Below are positions 18,688-27,096 of a DNA stretch of 61,728 nucleotides, one piece after another. This DNA comes from Alphaproteobacteria bacterium (GTDB lineage Bacteria > Pseudomonadota > Alphaproteobacteria > UBA828). Location of the stretch: contig JAUVWK010000001.1 in NCBI GenBank assembly GCA_030604165.1, forward strand, positions 1-61,728, written 5' to 3'. The stretch's first letter is position 1, and every line of letters starts with the position of its first letter. A program made the translations under genes and the position numbers. The notes under the pieces are model-generated. The model did not search any database. It saw nothing but the letters and a program-made list of their open reading frames with translations, and had not been told where the DNA came from.

Positions 18688-19092
18688 ATGATCGGGAGCC
18701 TCAATCACGTCGCCATCGCGGTGCCGGATCTCGAGAGCGCGTGCCGGCTTTACCGCGACATCCTCGGCGCGGTCGTCTCGGCGCCCGTCGCGATGCCGGC
18801 GCACGGCGTCACCACCGTTTTCGTGGACTTGCCCAACACCAAGATCGAGCTGCTTCAGGCGCTTGGCGAGGATTCGCCGATCGCCGGTTTCCTCGCGCGC
18901 CGGCCCGAGGGCGGCATTCATCATGTCTGCTACGAGGTGGACGACATCATCGCCGCGCGCGACCGGCTGCTTGCCGCCGGTACCCGGGTGCTCGGCGACG
19001 GCGAGCCTCGTCTCGGCGCCCACGGCAAGCCCGTGTTGTTTCTGCATCCCAAGGATTTTTGCGGCACCCTGATCGAGCTCGAACAAGCCTGA
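18688..19092 (+). CDS. mce: methylmalonyl-CoA epimerase
   Basis: The epimerase interconverts (2R)- and (2S)-methylmalonyl-CoA in propionate and branched-chain breakdown. The 134-residue protein is a vicinal-oxygen-chelate fold dimer unit. Expected metal ligands are visible in LNHVAIAV, IELLQ, IHHVCYEV and the C-terminal TLIELEQ. The full alphaproteobacterial length and position after rnj support the call. The mutase genes are not in this window. A related glyoxalase family member is the main alternative. Confidence 0.9.
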   Translation: MIGSLNHVAIAVPDLESACRLYRDILGAVVSAPVAMPAHGVTTVFVDLPNTKIELLQALGEDSPIAGFLARRPEGGIHHVCYEVDDIIAARDRLLAAGTRVLGDGEPRLGAHGKPVLFLHPKDFCGTLIELEQA

Positions 19093-19113
19093 TATCAAGC
19101 AGCGGTATAAGCC

Positions 19114-19356
19114 ATGGGCGCGCTCAGCATCATTCTGATTTTTGTTATCTTCTGGTGGATTGCCTGGTTCATCGTGCTGCCCTTCGGCATCAAGACCGTT
19201 GAAAATCCCGAGCCCGGCCATACCGAGAGCGCGCCGGTCAAGCCGCGGCTGTGGCTAAAGGCGGCCGTCACGAGCGGCATTTCCGCCGTGATCACCGGCG
19301 CCATCGTGGCCGTCGTCGCAGCGGGCTGGCTGTCGCTCCAGGATTTCGCCGAATGA
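19114..19356 (+). CDS. DUF1467 family membrane protein
   Basis: This 80-residue protein has two membrane helices (about residues 5-25 and 49-71) joined by a polar loop containing TVENPEPGH. The loop and the aromatic FWWIAWFIVLP first helix match the DUF1467 family, which in alphaproteobacteria usually lies between mce and proS. The function of the family is not known. Its stop codon overlaps the ATG of the glycosylase gene, and the usual neighbour proS is displaced by about 3.6 kb. Confidence 0.85.
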   Translation: MGALSIILIFVIFWWIAWFIVLPFGIKTVENPEPGHTESAPVKPRLWLKAAVTSGISAVITGAIVAVVAAGWLSLQDFAE

Positions 19357-19895
19357 GCGCGCATTATTGCGACGCTGCCCCGGGGCATCCCTATCACGGC
19401 CCCTATCACGACACGGAATACGGCTTCCCGATTCGGGACGACAACGCGCTGTTCGAGCGCCTCATGCTCGAGATCAACCAGGCCGGGCTGTCGTGGCTGA
19501 CCGTCCTCAAGAAACGGAGCGCCTTTCGGGCGGCCTTCGATGGCTTCGATATCGACAAGGTGGCGCGCTATGGCGAGCGCCAGCGTGCCCGGTTGCTCCG
19601 GGACGCGGGCATCATCCGCAATCGGCTCAAGGTCAACGCCGCGATCGAGAACGCCCGGCGCCTGGTGACGATTGGCGAGACCGATGGCGGCTTCACCCGG
19701 TGGCTCGACTTCCATCACCCCCGCGCACTTGCCGCTTGGGTCAAGCTGTTCCGGGCCACCTTCAAATTCACCGGGCCCGAGATCGTGCGCGAGTTTCTGG
19801 TCAGTACCGGCTATCTACCCGAGGCGCACCGCAAGGACTGCCCGGTGTTCGCGACGATTGCAATCCTGGGCCCAGCTTGGATGAAGGTGCCATAG
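19353..19895 (+). CDS. tag: DNA-3-methyladenine glycosylase I-like
   Basis: Tag enzymes remove 3-methyladenine from alkylated DNA. The 180-residue protein keeps the central LEINQAGLSWLTVLKKR region with the substrate-binding Glu and Trp, the DAGIIRNRLKVNA helix, and possible zinc ligands: Cys6, His19 in YHDTEYG and a C-terminal HRKDC. Compared with the E. coli enzyme as I recall it, the Trp after the first cysteine is replaced by Ala, and the Trp of the HDNEWG motif by Tyr. It is therefore a divergent Tag homologue. The start at 19353 is chosen for the ATGA overlap with the previous gene. It is not a usual member of this gene order. Confidence 0.82.
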   Translation: MSAHYCDAAPGHPYHGPYHDTEYGFPIRDDNALFERLMLEINQAGLSWLTVLKKRSAFRAAFDGFDIDKVARYGERQRARLLRDAGIIRNRLKVNAAIENARRLVTIGETDGGFTRWLDFHHPRALAAWVKLFRATFKFTGPEIVREFLVSTGYLPEAHRKDCPVFATIAILGPAWMKVP

Positions 19896-19914
19896 AGCAA
19901 TTCAAGATCGAACG

Positions 19915-19991
19915 GCGCCGGCCCGCACCCCCTCCCGGTCGCCCTAAGCGTACACTGCCATGGGCGGCCGGGAGGGGGTGCGGGCCGGCGC
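19915..19991. repeat. 24-bp perfect inverted repeat
   Basis: Arms at 19915-19938 and 19968-19991 are perfect reverse complements over 24 bases (arm core GCCCGCACCCCCTCCCGG), separated by a 29-base loop. It lies between the ends of two convergent genes, so it could end transcription from both sides, although no T-run follows. The strongly skewed G/C arms also resemble small dispersed palindromic elements that occur in many copies in some genomes. Confidence 0.85.
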
Positions 19992-20015
19992 GACCCCACG
20001 CCAGTGGGCAAGGCC

Positions 20016-21167
<1,152 letters not shown>

Positions 21168-21557
21168 AATTCTTTCGCTCCTTTTCAAGAATATTTATCG
21201 CCAACCGGAAAATGGTTGAAAGTATATCCGGCTAGACTTTGTTGTATTCGTCAAGTTTTCGACCACACAGCCGGACTGTGGGCGCACACAGTCCACTTTG
21301 CGAAGTCGCTCGGCGTCGGGTCGCATATTATTTTTTTTTACCGATGCCGCCGATTTCGGTCATCTTTTGTTCGTTTCAGTATGATGCCCGACGTAATAAC
21401 TGTATAACAATGATGGGAGCCGCTTTCAAGCGCTGTGCCGCGTTTAAGGCACATCGCCGCGCTGTCGCCAAGTCGGCTGCACGGGGGGCCAGGGCACCGG
21501 CCCCGGCCGCCGTGGGGGTCTGGGCGGCGCGCAATTCGACAAAGGTTCGACAGGGAT
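21168..21557. other. divergent control region between ino1 and a methyltransferase
   Basis: This 390-base gap has no convincing gene and is visibly more A/T-rich than its surroundings, including a run of nine T at 21331-21339. It must hold the promoters for ino1 (leftward) and the methyltransferase (rightward). The ribosome-binding site of ino1 is at its left edge. A perfect inverted repeat lies at 21272-21293. No -35/-10 pair with good spacing could be fixed with confidence. Confidence 0.6.
21272..21293. promoter_or_regulatory. inverted repeat upstream of ino1, possible operator
   Basis: GGACTGTG (21272-21279) and CACAGTCC (21286-21293) are perfect 8-base arms around a 6-base centre, 22 bases overall. 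The site is about 105 bases before the ino1 ATG. The size is usual for a dimeric helix-turn-helix repressor or activator, but no regulator gene is adjacent. Confidence 0.4.
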
Positions 21558-22337
21558 ATGACTGACCAGAGTGCGATGTATGACCATTTCTCGGAGGTCG
21601 CCGATGTCTACCGGGATGTGAGGACCACGGATTTGGCGCCGATCCATCACATTCGCGACCGGCTGACGCAACGGGACAAGGTGATGGCGGCGGACATCGG
21701 TTGCGGCGCCGGACGCTATGATCGTCTGCTATTCGAGCATCTCCCGAACCTTCATCTCATCTGTATCGACGCAAATCCCGAGATGCTCGAGCGGCTTAAC
21801 CGCTATCTCAGCGCCAGCGGCATTCGCGATTTCGAGAGTCGGGCTTCGCGCGTGGAGGAGCTGGAGTTGCCGGACTCCGCGCTCGACTGCGTCTTTACCT
21901 TCAACGCCGTACACCACTTTGATTTTCCGATCTTCCTCAGCAAGGCGCAGCAGGCCATAAACCAGGAGGGGCGAATATTCGTTTACACGCGCACGCCGCG
22001 TCAGAACGCGCAGTCCGTTTGGGGGCGCCACTTTCCCGACTTTCCCGAAAAGGAAGCGCGGCTCTATGACCTTGAACGGATGAAGGGTTGGATCGGAGAA
22101 ACGCGCGGTCTTCGGCTCTGCGAGGCAAGGGCGTTCCGCTACGCGCGCCAGTCGAGCCTCGAGCGCCTGTTGGAACAGGTGCGCAGCAAGCACTACTCCA
22201 CGTTCTCATTGTACGCCTCCGATGCCCTTGAAATCGCGATCGAAGGGTTCACCGACAATATTCGCCGGCATTTCGACGATCTGTCCTGCATCGCGTGGCA
22301 CGACGAAAATACGCTGCTGGAGATCGCGCGCGACTGA
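21558..22337 (+). CDS. class I SAM-dependent methyltransferase
   Basis: The 259-residue protein is a Methyltransf_11-type enzyme. The SAM-binding motif I is AADIGCGAGRYDRLLF near residue 40, motif II acidic residue is in LICIDANPEML, and the post-motif VFTFNAVHHFDF lies near residue 115. The substrate is not evident; small molecules or lipids are common for this family. The start at 21558 (after CAGGGAT) is preferred over an in-frame upstream start that would add 41 atypical residues. It is divergent from ino1, so a linked role in an inositol-containing product is possible but unproven. Confidence 0.85.
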   Translation: MTDQSAMYDHFSEVADVYRDVRTTDLAPIHHIRDRLTQRDKVMAADIGCGAGRYDRLLFEHLPNLHLICIDANPEMLERLNRYLSASGIRDFESRASRVEELELPDSALDCVFTFNAVHHFDFPIFLSKAQQAINQEGRIFVYTRTPRQNAQSVWGRHFPDFPEKEARLYDLERMKGWIGETRGLRLCEARAFRYARQSSLERLLEQVRSKHYSTFSLYASDALEIAIEGFTDNIRRHFDDLSCIAWHDENTLLEIARD

Positions 22338-22416
22338 ATTGCCGGTGGGGGGCTCGAAACTCACTTGGGATGACATCCTAACGATTGCTTAACCAGCGCC
22401 CGGTAGCGTACCCGCC

Positions 22417-22857
22417 ATGAAAGCAATGGCGGCCTTAACCATCATGACAATGACCCTCTGGGCGCTGCCCGCCGGCGCCGAAGAGGTCGCCGAAGAGGTG
22501 CAGGTGGACGCCGATGTCTGCCGCTCGTTGACCGCGCATCAGGCGCGCGACGACGTGGCCTATCGGCTTGGCGTCGATGCCAGCGGCAACGCGGTGGCGT
22601 CCGCCGATCTCGAAAGCAGCGGCGGGCTCGATTTGGGCGCGGACCACGAATACTCGATCCCCCTCACGACGCTGCTCGGCGACTACGTCGATGCCAGCGC
22701 CGGGACGTCACTCGAGCCCATCGGCAAATCCGAGATCGGCATCGGGACGGTCACAATGAAGAACGGCGAGGTCTATTTCAACGACCGCCCGCTGGGCTCA
22801 TCGCAGAAACACGCCATTGCCGAGGCCTGCCGGAAGATGCAGGAGCAAGACGGCTAG
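22417..22857 (+). CDS. small secreted protein of unknown function
   Basis: I do not recognise this 146-residue protein. It begins with a clear Sec signal peptide (MKAMAALTIMTMTLWALPAGA, cleavage expected around residue 21), followed by an acidic mature part of about 125 residues. That part includes a repeated EEVAEEV at its start and a strand-rich middle with DLGADHEYSIPLTTLL. There is no lipobox; the mature protein has two cysteines, near residues 33 and 138, that could form a disulfide. Codon use agrees with the neighbours. It is probably periplasmic. Confidence 0.7.
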   Translation: MKAMAALTIMTMTLWALPAGAEEVAEEVQVDADVCRSLTAHQARDDVAYRLGVDASGNAVASADLESSGGLDLGADHEYSIPLTTLLGDYVDASAGTSLEPIGKSEIGIGTVTMKNGEVYFNDRPLGSSQKHAIAEACRKMQEQDG

Positions 22858-22990
22858 GGTTTTTCACCGCTTGCCTCGGCTGGCGCCATTCAATCTGGAA
22901 ATGTTCTAACGCCTCGGGCCCGTTGCGCTTTGGCTCGCCATTAGGCATATAGTCGGGCGCGGCAACCGGGGGGCAGCGCGAGAACGGGCC

Positions 22991-24301
22991 ATGCGGCTAT
23001 CCGACTATTTTCTGCCGACACTGAAGGAGAATCCGAGCGAGGCGCAAATCGTCTCGCATCGGCTGATGTTGCGCGCGGGCATGGTCCGCCAATCGAGCGC
23101 CGGGATCTATAGCTGGCTGCCGATGGGCCTGAGGGTGCTGCGCAAGGTCGAAGGCATCGTGCGCGACGAGATGGACGCGGCCGGGTGCCAGGAGATCTTG
23201 ATGCCCGCCATCCAGCCGGCGGAACTTTGGCAGGAAAGCGGCCGCTACGAGGATTATGGCAAGGAAATGCTGCGCATCACCGACCGTCACGAGCGAGCCA
23301 TGCTGTTCGGGCCGACCCACGAAGAGGTGGTCACCGACATCTTCCGTAGCAGCGTGCGCAGCTACCGCGACCTGCCGAAGAACCTCTATCAGATTCAATG
23401 GAAGTTTCGCGACGAGGTCAGGCCGCGTTTCGGCGTCATGCGCGGCCGGGAATTCTTCATGAAGGACAATTACTCCTTCGATCTGGACTATGCCGGGGCG
23501 CTGCGTTCGTACAATCGAATGTTCGTGGCCTATTTGCGGACCTTCGCGCGGCTCGGCCTGACGCCGATTCCCATGCAAGCGGACAGCGGTGCCATCGGCG
23601 GCGACCTCAGCCACGAATTCATCGTTCTGGCCGAAACCGGCGAAAGCGCCGTCTATTGCGACCGGGCCTGGCTCGAGACCGATCCACTGGAGCTGGAGAT
23701 CGATTACGACGCCGACCTTCAGCCCATCGTCGACCGGTGGACGCAGCTTTACGCCGCGACCGACGATAAGCACGACCCCGCGACCTGCAAGGTCGCGCCC
23801 GATCGGCTGTTCGAGGGCCGCGGCATCGAGGTCGGCCACATCTTCTATTTCGGCACCAAATACTCGGCCTCGATGGGCGCTGTGGTCAGGGACGAGAACG
23901 GTAAGGACACCGCCGTTGAGATGGGCTCTTACGGCATCGGGGTTTCGCGTCTGGTTGGCGCCATTATCGAGGCGAGCCACGATGACGCGGGTATCGTCTG
24001 GCCCGAGGCGGTGGCGCCGTTTCGGGTCGGGATGATCAATTTGCGGAGCGGCGATGAGGCCTGCGACCGCGCCTGCGAGGCGCTGTATGGCGCCCTCGCC
24101 CAGGCCGATGTCGCGGTCCTGTACGACGACCGCGACGAGCGCGCCGGGGTCAAGTTCGCCGAGATGGATCTGATCGGCCTGCCGTGGCAGATCGTCGTCG
24201 GTCCGCGCGGCGTCAAGACCGGCAGCGTCGAGCTCAAGGAGCGCGGCTCCGGTGAGCGCGAGGAGCTGTCGTCCGAGGCCGTGCTCGCTCGGTTGACGTA
24301 G
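22991..24301 (+). CDS. proS: prolyl-tRNA synthetase
   Basis: ProS charges tRNA-Pro. The 436-residue protein is the short alphaproteobacterial form: class II motif 2 is QWKFRDEVRPRFGVMRGREF, motif 3 is SYGIGVSRLVGAIIEA, and an anticodon-binding domain forms the C-terminal 100 residues. It lacks the large insertion domain that clears Ala-tRNA-Pro in many bacteria, so a separate editing protein is expected elsewhere. The ATG starts close to the family's MRLSxYFLPTLKE opening. The lolC gene follows after 26 bases. Confidence 0.97.
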   Translation: MRLSDYFLPTLKENPSEAQIVSHRLMLRAGMVRQSSAGIYSWLPMGLRVLRKVEGIVRDEMDAAGCQEILMPAIQPAELWQESGRYEDYGKEMLRITDRHERAMLFGPTHEEVVTDIFRSSVRSYRDLPKNLYQIQWKFRDEVRPRFGVMRGREFFMKDNYSFDLDYAGALRSYNRMFVAYLRTFARLGLTPIPMQADSGAIGGDLSHEFIVLAETGESAVYCDRAWLETDPLELEIDYDADLQPIVDRWTQLYAATDDKHDPATCKVAPDRLFEGRGIEVGHIFYFGTKYSASMGAVVRDENGKDTAVEMGSYGIGVSRLVGAIIEASHDDAGIVWPEAVAPFRVGMINLRSGDEACDRACEALYGALAQADVAVLYDDRDERAGVKFAEMDLIGLPWQIVVGPRGVKTGSVELKERGSGEREELSSEAVLARLT

Positions 24302-24327
24302 CGACCGGGCAGGCGAGGGGAGCGCGC

Positions 24328-25572
24328 ATGTTTTCAGCCTTCGAGCGCATGGTCGCGTTTCGCTATTTGCGGGCACGGCGGCAGGAAGGCTTTGTCTCCG
24401 TGATCGCCCTGTTCTCGCTCATGGGCATTTTCCTCGGCGTCGGCACATTGATTGTCGTCATGTCGGTCATGAACGGCTTTCGCGACGAGCTGCTGTCGCG
24501 AATTCTGGGGCTGAACGGACACATGGCGGTGCAGTCGTTCGAGACCGCCCTGGTGGATTTCGATCCGCTCGCTGACGCCATGCGCCGGATCGAGGGTGTG
24601 GTCAGCGTCACGCTCATCATCGAGGGACAAGTGATGGCCACCGCCCGGGGGCACGCGACCGGTGCGCTGGTGCGCGGCGTGCGCGGCACCGACATCGCCA
24701 ATCGCCCGCTCATCGCCGACAACATCGTGTCCGGTTCGCTCGAGGCGTTCGCTCAGGGGCAGGGGATTCTCGTCGGCGATCGGCTCGCCCGGCGCCTCGG
24801 GGCTGGGTTGGGCGACCGCATCACGCTGATCTCGCCCGAAGGTACTGCGACCGCCTTCGGCACGGTCCCCCGCGCGCGGGGCTATCCCATCGTGGCGACC
24901 TTCGATGTCGGCATGTTCGAATATGACAGCTCGTTCGTCTTCATGCCGCTGCCCTTGGCGCAGGTCTATTTCAAGCTGACCGACGCGGTCACCGGGCTCG
25001 AGATCATGATCGACGACGCCGACCGCGTGGGCGTCATGCGCGCGCCCGTGCTGCGGGCGATCGATGGGCGCGCTCACCTGGTCGATTGGCGCCAAAGCAA
25101 CGCCCATTTCTTCAATGCGCTTCAGGTCGAGCGCAATGTCATGTTCGTGATTCTCACACTGATTGTGCTGGTTGCCGCCTTCAATATCATTTCGGGCTTG
25201 ATCATGGTGGTGAAGGATAAGGGCCGTGATATCGCCATCTTGCGGACGATGGGCGCGACCCGCGGCATGATCATGCGGATATTTTTCATGAACGGGGCCA
25301 GCATCGGCGTCGTGGGAACGCTGCTCGGGGTCGCGGGCGGCGTCGCCTTTGCCGCCAATATCGACGCTATCCGATTGTTCCTGGAAGGGCTTTCGGGGGC
25401 GGAGCTATTTGCGCCGGAAATCCGCTTTCTTTCGAAACTACCCGCCAAGATCGACGCCGGCGAGGTGGCCGCGGTGGTCGCCATGACGCTTGGTCTCTCC
25501 TTCCTCGCCACGATCTACCCGTCTTGGCGGGCCGCTCGGCTCGATCCGGTGGAGGCGCTGCGCTATGAGTGA
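24328..25572 (+). CDS. lolC: lipoprotein-releasing ABC transporter permease
   Basis: This is the membrane component (LolC/LolE type) that extracts outer-membrane lipoproteins from the inner membrane for LolA. The 414-residue protein has one N-terminal helix (about residues 22-48), a periplasmic MacB-like domain and three C-terminal helices of the FtsX domain, including IVLVAAFNIISGLIMVVKDK with the conserved family turn. Only one permease gene is present, as in many alphaproteobacteria where one LolC/E-type protein probably forms a homodimer. It overlaps lolD by eight bases. Confidence 0.92.
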   Translation: MFSAFERMVAFRYLRARRQEGFVSVIALFSLMGIFLGVGTLIVVMSVMNGFRDELLSRILGLNGHMAVQSFETALVDFDPLADAMRRIEGVVSVTLIIEGQVMATARGHATGALVRGVRGTDIANRPLIADNIVSGSLEAFAQGQGILVGDRLARRLGAGLGDRITLISPEGTATAFGTVPRARGYPIVATFDVGMFEYDSSFVFMPLPLAQVYFKLTDAVTGLEIMIDDADRVGVMRAPVLRAIDGRAHLVDWRQSNAHFFNALQVERNVMFVILTLIVLVAAFNIISGLIMVVKDKGRDIAILRTMGATRGMIMRIFFMNGASIGVVGTLLGVAGGVAFAANIDAIRLFLEGLSGAELFAPEIRFLSKLPAKIDAGEVAAVVAMTLGLSFLATIYPSWRAARLDPVEALRYE

Positions 25573-26260
25573 GCCGGCCGGGAGCGGCCAGGTTATCGCG
25601 CTCCAAGAGGTCGTGCGGACTTTCATGCAAGGCGCCGCGCCACTCGAGATCCTACGCGGCGCCTCGCTCGCCATCGGCACCGGCGAGGTGATCGCCCTCA
25701 CCGGGCCGTCCGGCGCCGGCAAATCCACGCTCTTGCAGATTGCCGGGCTCCTCGAGCGCCCCACCGCTGGCGAGGTTTGCATCGAGGGCGAGCCATGCGG
25801 GCGCATGAGCGACCGCCGACGCACCCAGATTCGACGCCAGAAGCTCGGCTTCGTCTACCAATTTCACCACCTGCTACCCGAGTTCTCGGCCTTGGAGAAT
25901 GTCGTTCTGCCACAAATGATTGCGGGGGTCGGGCGGCGCGAGGCACGGGTGCGCGCGCGGGCGCTCTTGGCGCAGCTTGGTCTCACCGAGCGCGAAAGCC
26001 ACCGGCCGGCGCGGCTCTCCGGCGGCGAGCAGCAACGTGTCGCGATCGCGCGAGCCATGGCCAACGAGCCTATTCTGCTGCTCGCCGACGAGCCGACCGG
26101 GAATCTGGACCAGGAAACGGCGCAGTCCGTGTTCGACGAATTGCTGGCGATCGTGCGCGAAACCGGTCTCTCGGCGCTTATCGCGACCCATAATCCGAAC
26201 TTAGCCCGGCGGATGGATCGTGGCGTGGCGATCGAGGCAGGCGTGCTGGTGGAGCGCTAG
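25565..26260 (+). CDS. lolD: lipoprotein-releasing ABC transporter ATPase
   Basis: LolD supplies ATP hydrolysis for lipoprotein release. The 231-residue protein contains Walker A GPSGAGKSTLLQ near residue 48, the Q-loop region VYQFHHLLPEFSALENV, the signature LSGGEQQRVAIARAMA near residue 150 and Walker B LLLADEPTGNLD near residue 170. The LLPEF segment after the Q loop is typical of LolD. The start is the ATG inside the lolC end. It converges with the next gene, leaving only 13 bases between the stops. Confidence 0.95.
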   Translation: MSEPAGSGQVIALQEVVRTFMQGAAPLEILRGASLAIGTGEVIALTGPSGAGKSTLLQIAGLLERPTAGEVCIEGEPCGRMSDRRRTQIRRQKLGFVYQFHHLLPEFSALENVVLPQMIAGVGRREARVRARALLAQLGLTERESHRPARLSGGEQQRVAIARAMANEPILLLADEPTGNLDQETAQSVFDELLAIVRETGLSALIATHNPNLARRMDRGVAIEAGVLVER

Positions 26261-26273
26261 CCGAGAAGCGCGC

Positions 26274-26924
26274 CTAATAAAGCCCGGTCTTGTAGTTGTC
26301 CTCCACGAAGTCGTCGCCTTCCTTGATTTCCTCCTCGGTCGGCGGCTTGTCCGGCGGCGCTGCTTGCTCCAGGATCATTTGCGCGAGCGAAGGAAATTCG
26401 CGCCGGTCTTGCTTGGCGTCTTCGTCCCACAGTTTGGAGCGTTTGAAGGCCTTGGCGCAGTGTAAGAACGCCTCCTCGACCTCAACCTTGATCCCCACCT
26501 TCGGTGGTTTGCCGCGCACTTCACTTTGCCGCATGAGATCTTCGTCATAGACGACCGTCGCCTTGCCGTTGACCCGCAGCGTGTCGTCGAAGCCGGGCAC
26601 CAGAAACAGCAACCCGATATTGGGGTTCTCGATGATATTGGTCATCGTATCCAGCCGGTTGTTGCCCGGCCGGTCGGGGATGAACAGCGTGTTGTCGTCC
26701 AGCACCGTGACGAAGCCTGGCGGGTCGCCACGCGGCGAGACGTCGGCCTTGCCATTCTTGCCGCTGGTGCCGATACAAAGGAAGGGGGCGCGCGCGATGA
26801 ACGCCTTGGCGTATTTGTCGAGCTTCGGAAGGCACTTTTTTATGGCAAGCTCCATGGTTTCGCCCATGGTCTCGCGGAGTGTGCCTTCCGAGTCGTAGAT
26901 TTTGCTCGCGTCAATGTCGGCCAT
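26274..26924 (-). CDS. PPOX-class FMN-dependent flavoprotein
   Basis: The 216-residue protein is a split-barrel member of the pyridoxamine-phosphate-oxidase-like superfamily. Family marks are APFLCIGTSGKNGKADVSPRG near residue 50, a likely FMN phosphate-binding segment, then the DNTLFIPDRPGNNRLDTMTNIIENPNIGLLF stretch. Similar proteins are annotated as MSMEG_1061-type FMN-dependent proteins; their substrate is mostly unknown. It is not the vitamin B6 enzyme PdxH, since the PLP contact residues are not evident. It is transcribed divergently from dnaE. Confidence 0.85.
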   Translation of the reverse strand: MADIDASKIYDSEGTLRETMGETMELAIKKCLPKLDKYAKAFIARAPFLCIGTSGKNGKADVSPRGDPPGFVTVLDDNTLFIPDRPGNNRLDTMTNIIENPNIGLLFLVPGFDDTLRVNGKATVVYDEDLMRQSEVRGKPPKVGIKVEVEEAFLHCAKAFKRSKLWDEDAKQDRREFPSLAQMILEQAAPPDKPPTEEEIKEGDDFVEDNYKTGLY

Positions 26925-27096
26925 AACCTGATCCGTACGCCTGTATTGTTGTGGGTCGCTTGCCTGGAACTATAACAAAGCCGCCAGGCACGGGATATAG
27001 AGGCCGTGGACGGCGCCGTTGCCGGCCTGTTCACGGTGACAATACGCGGCCCCTGTGGAATCAATCATCGCAATCGCCGGAGGTCATTCGTCCTCG

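Noticed and set aside
17398..19221. Minus-strand open frame of 607 codons opposite RNase J and mce
   Set aside because: The plus-strand genes have complete catalytic motifs; the reverse frame has a composition typical of antisense GC-rich DNA.
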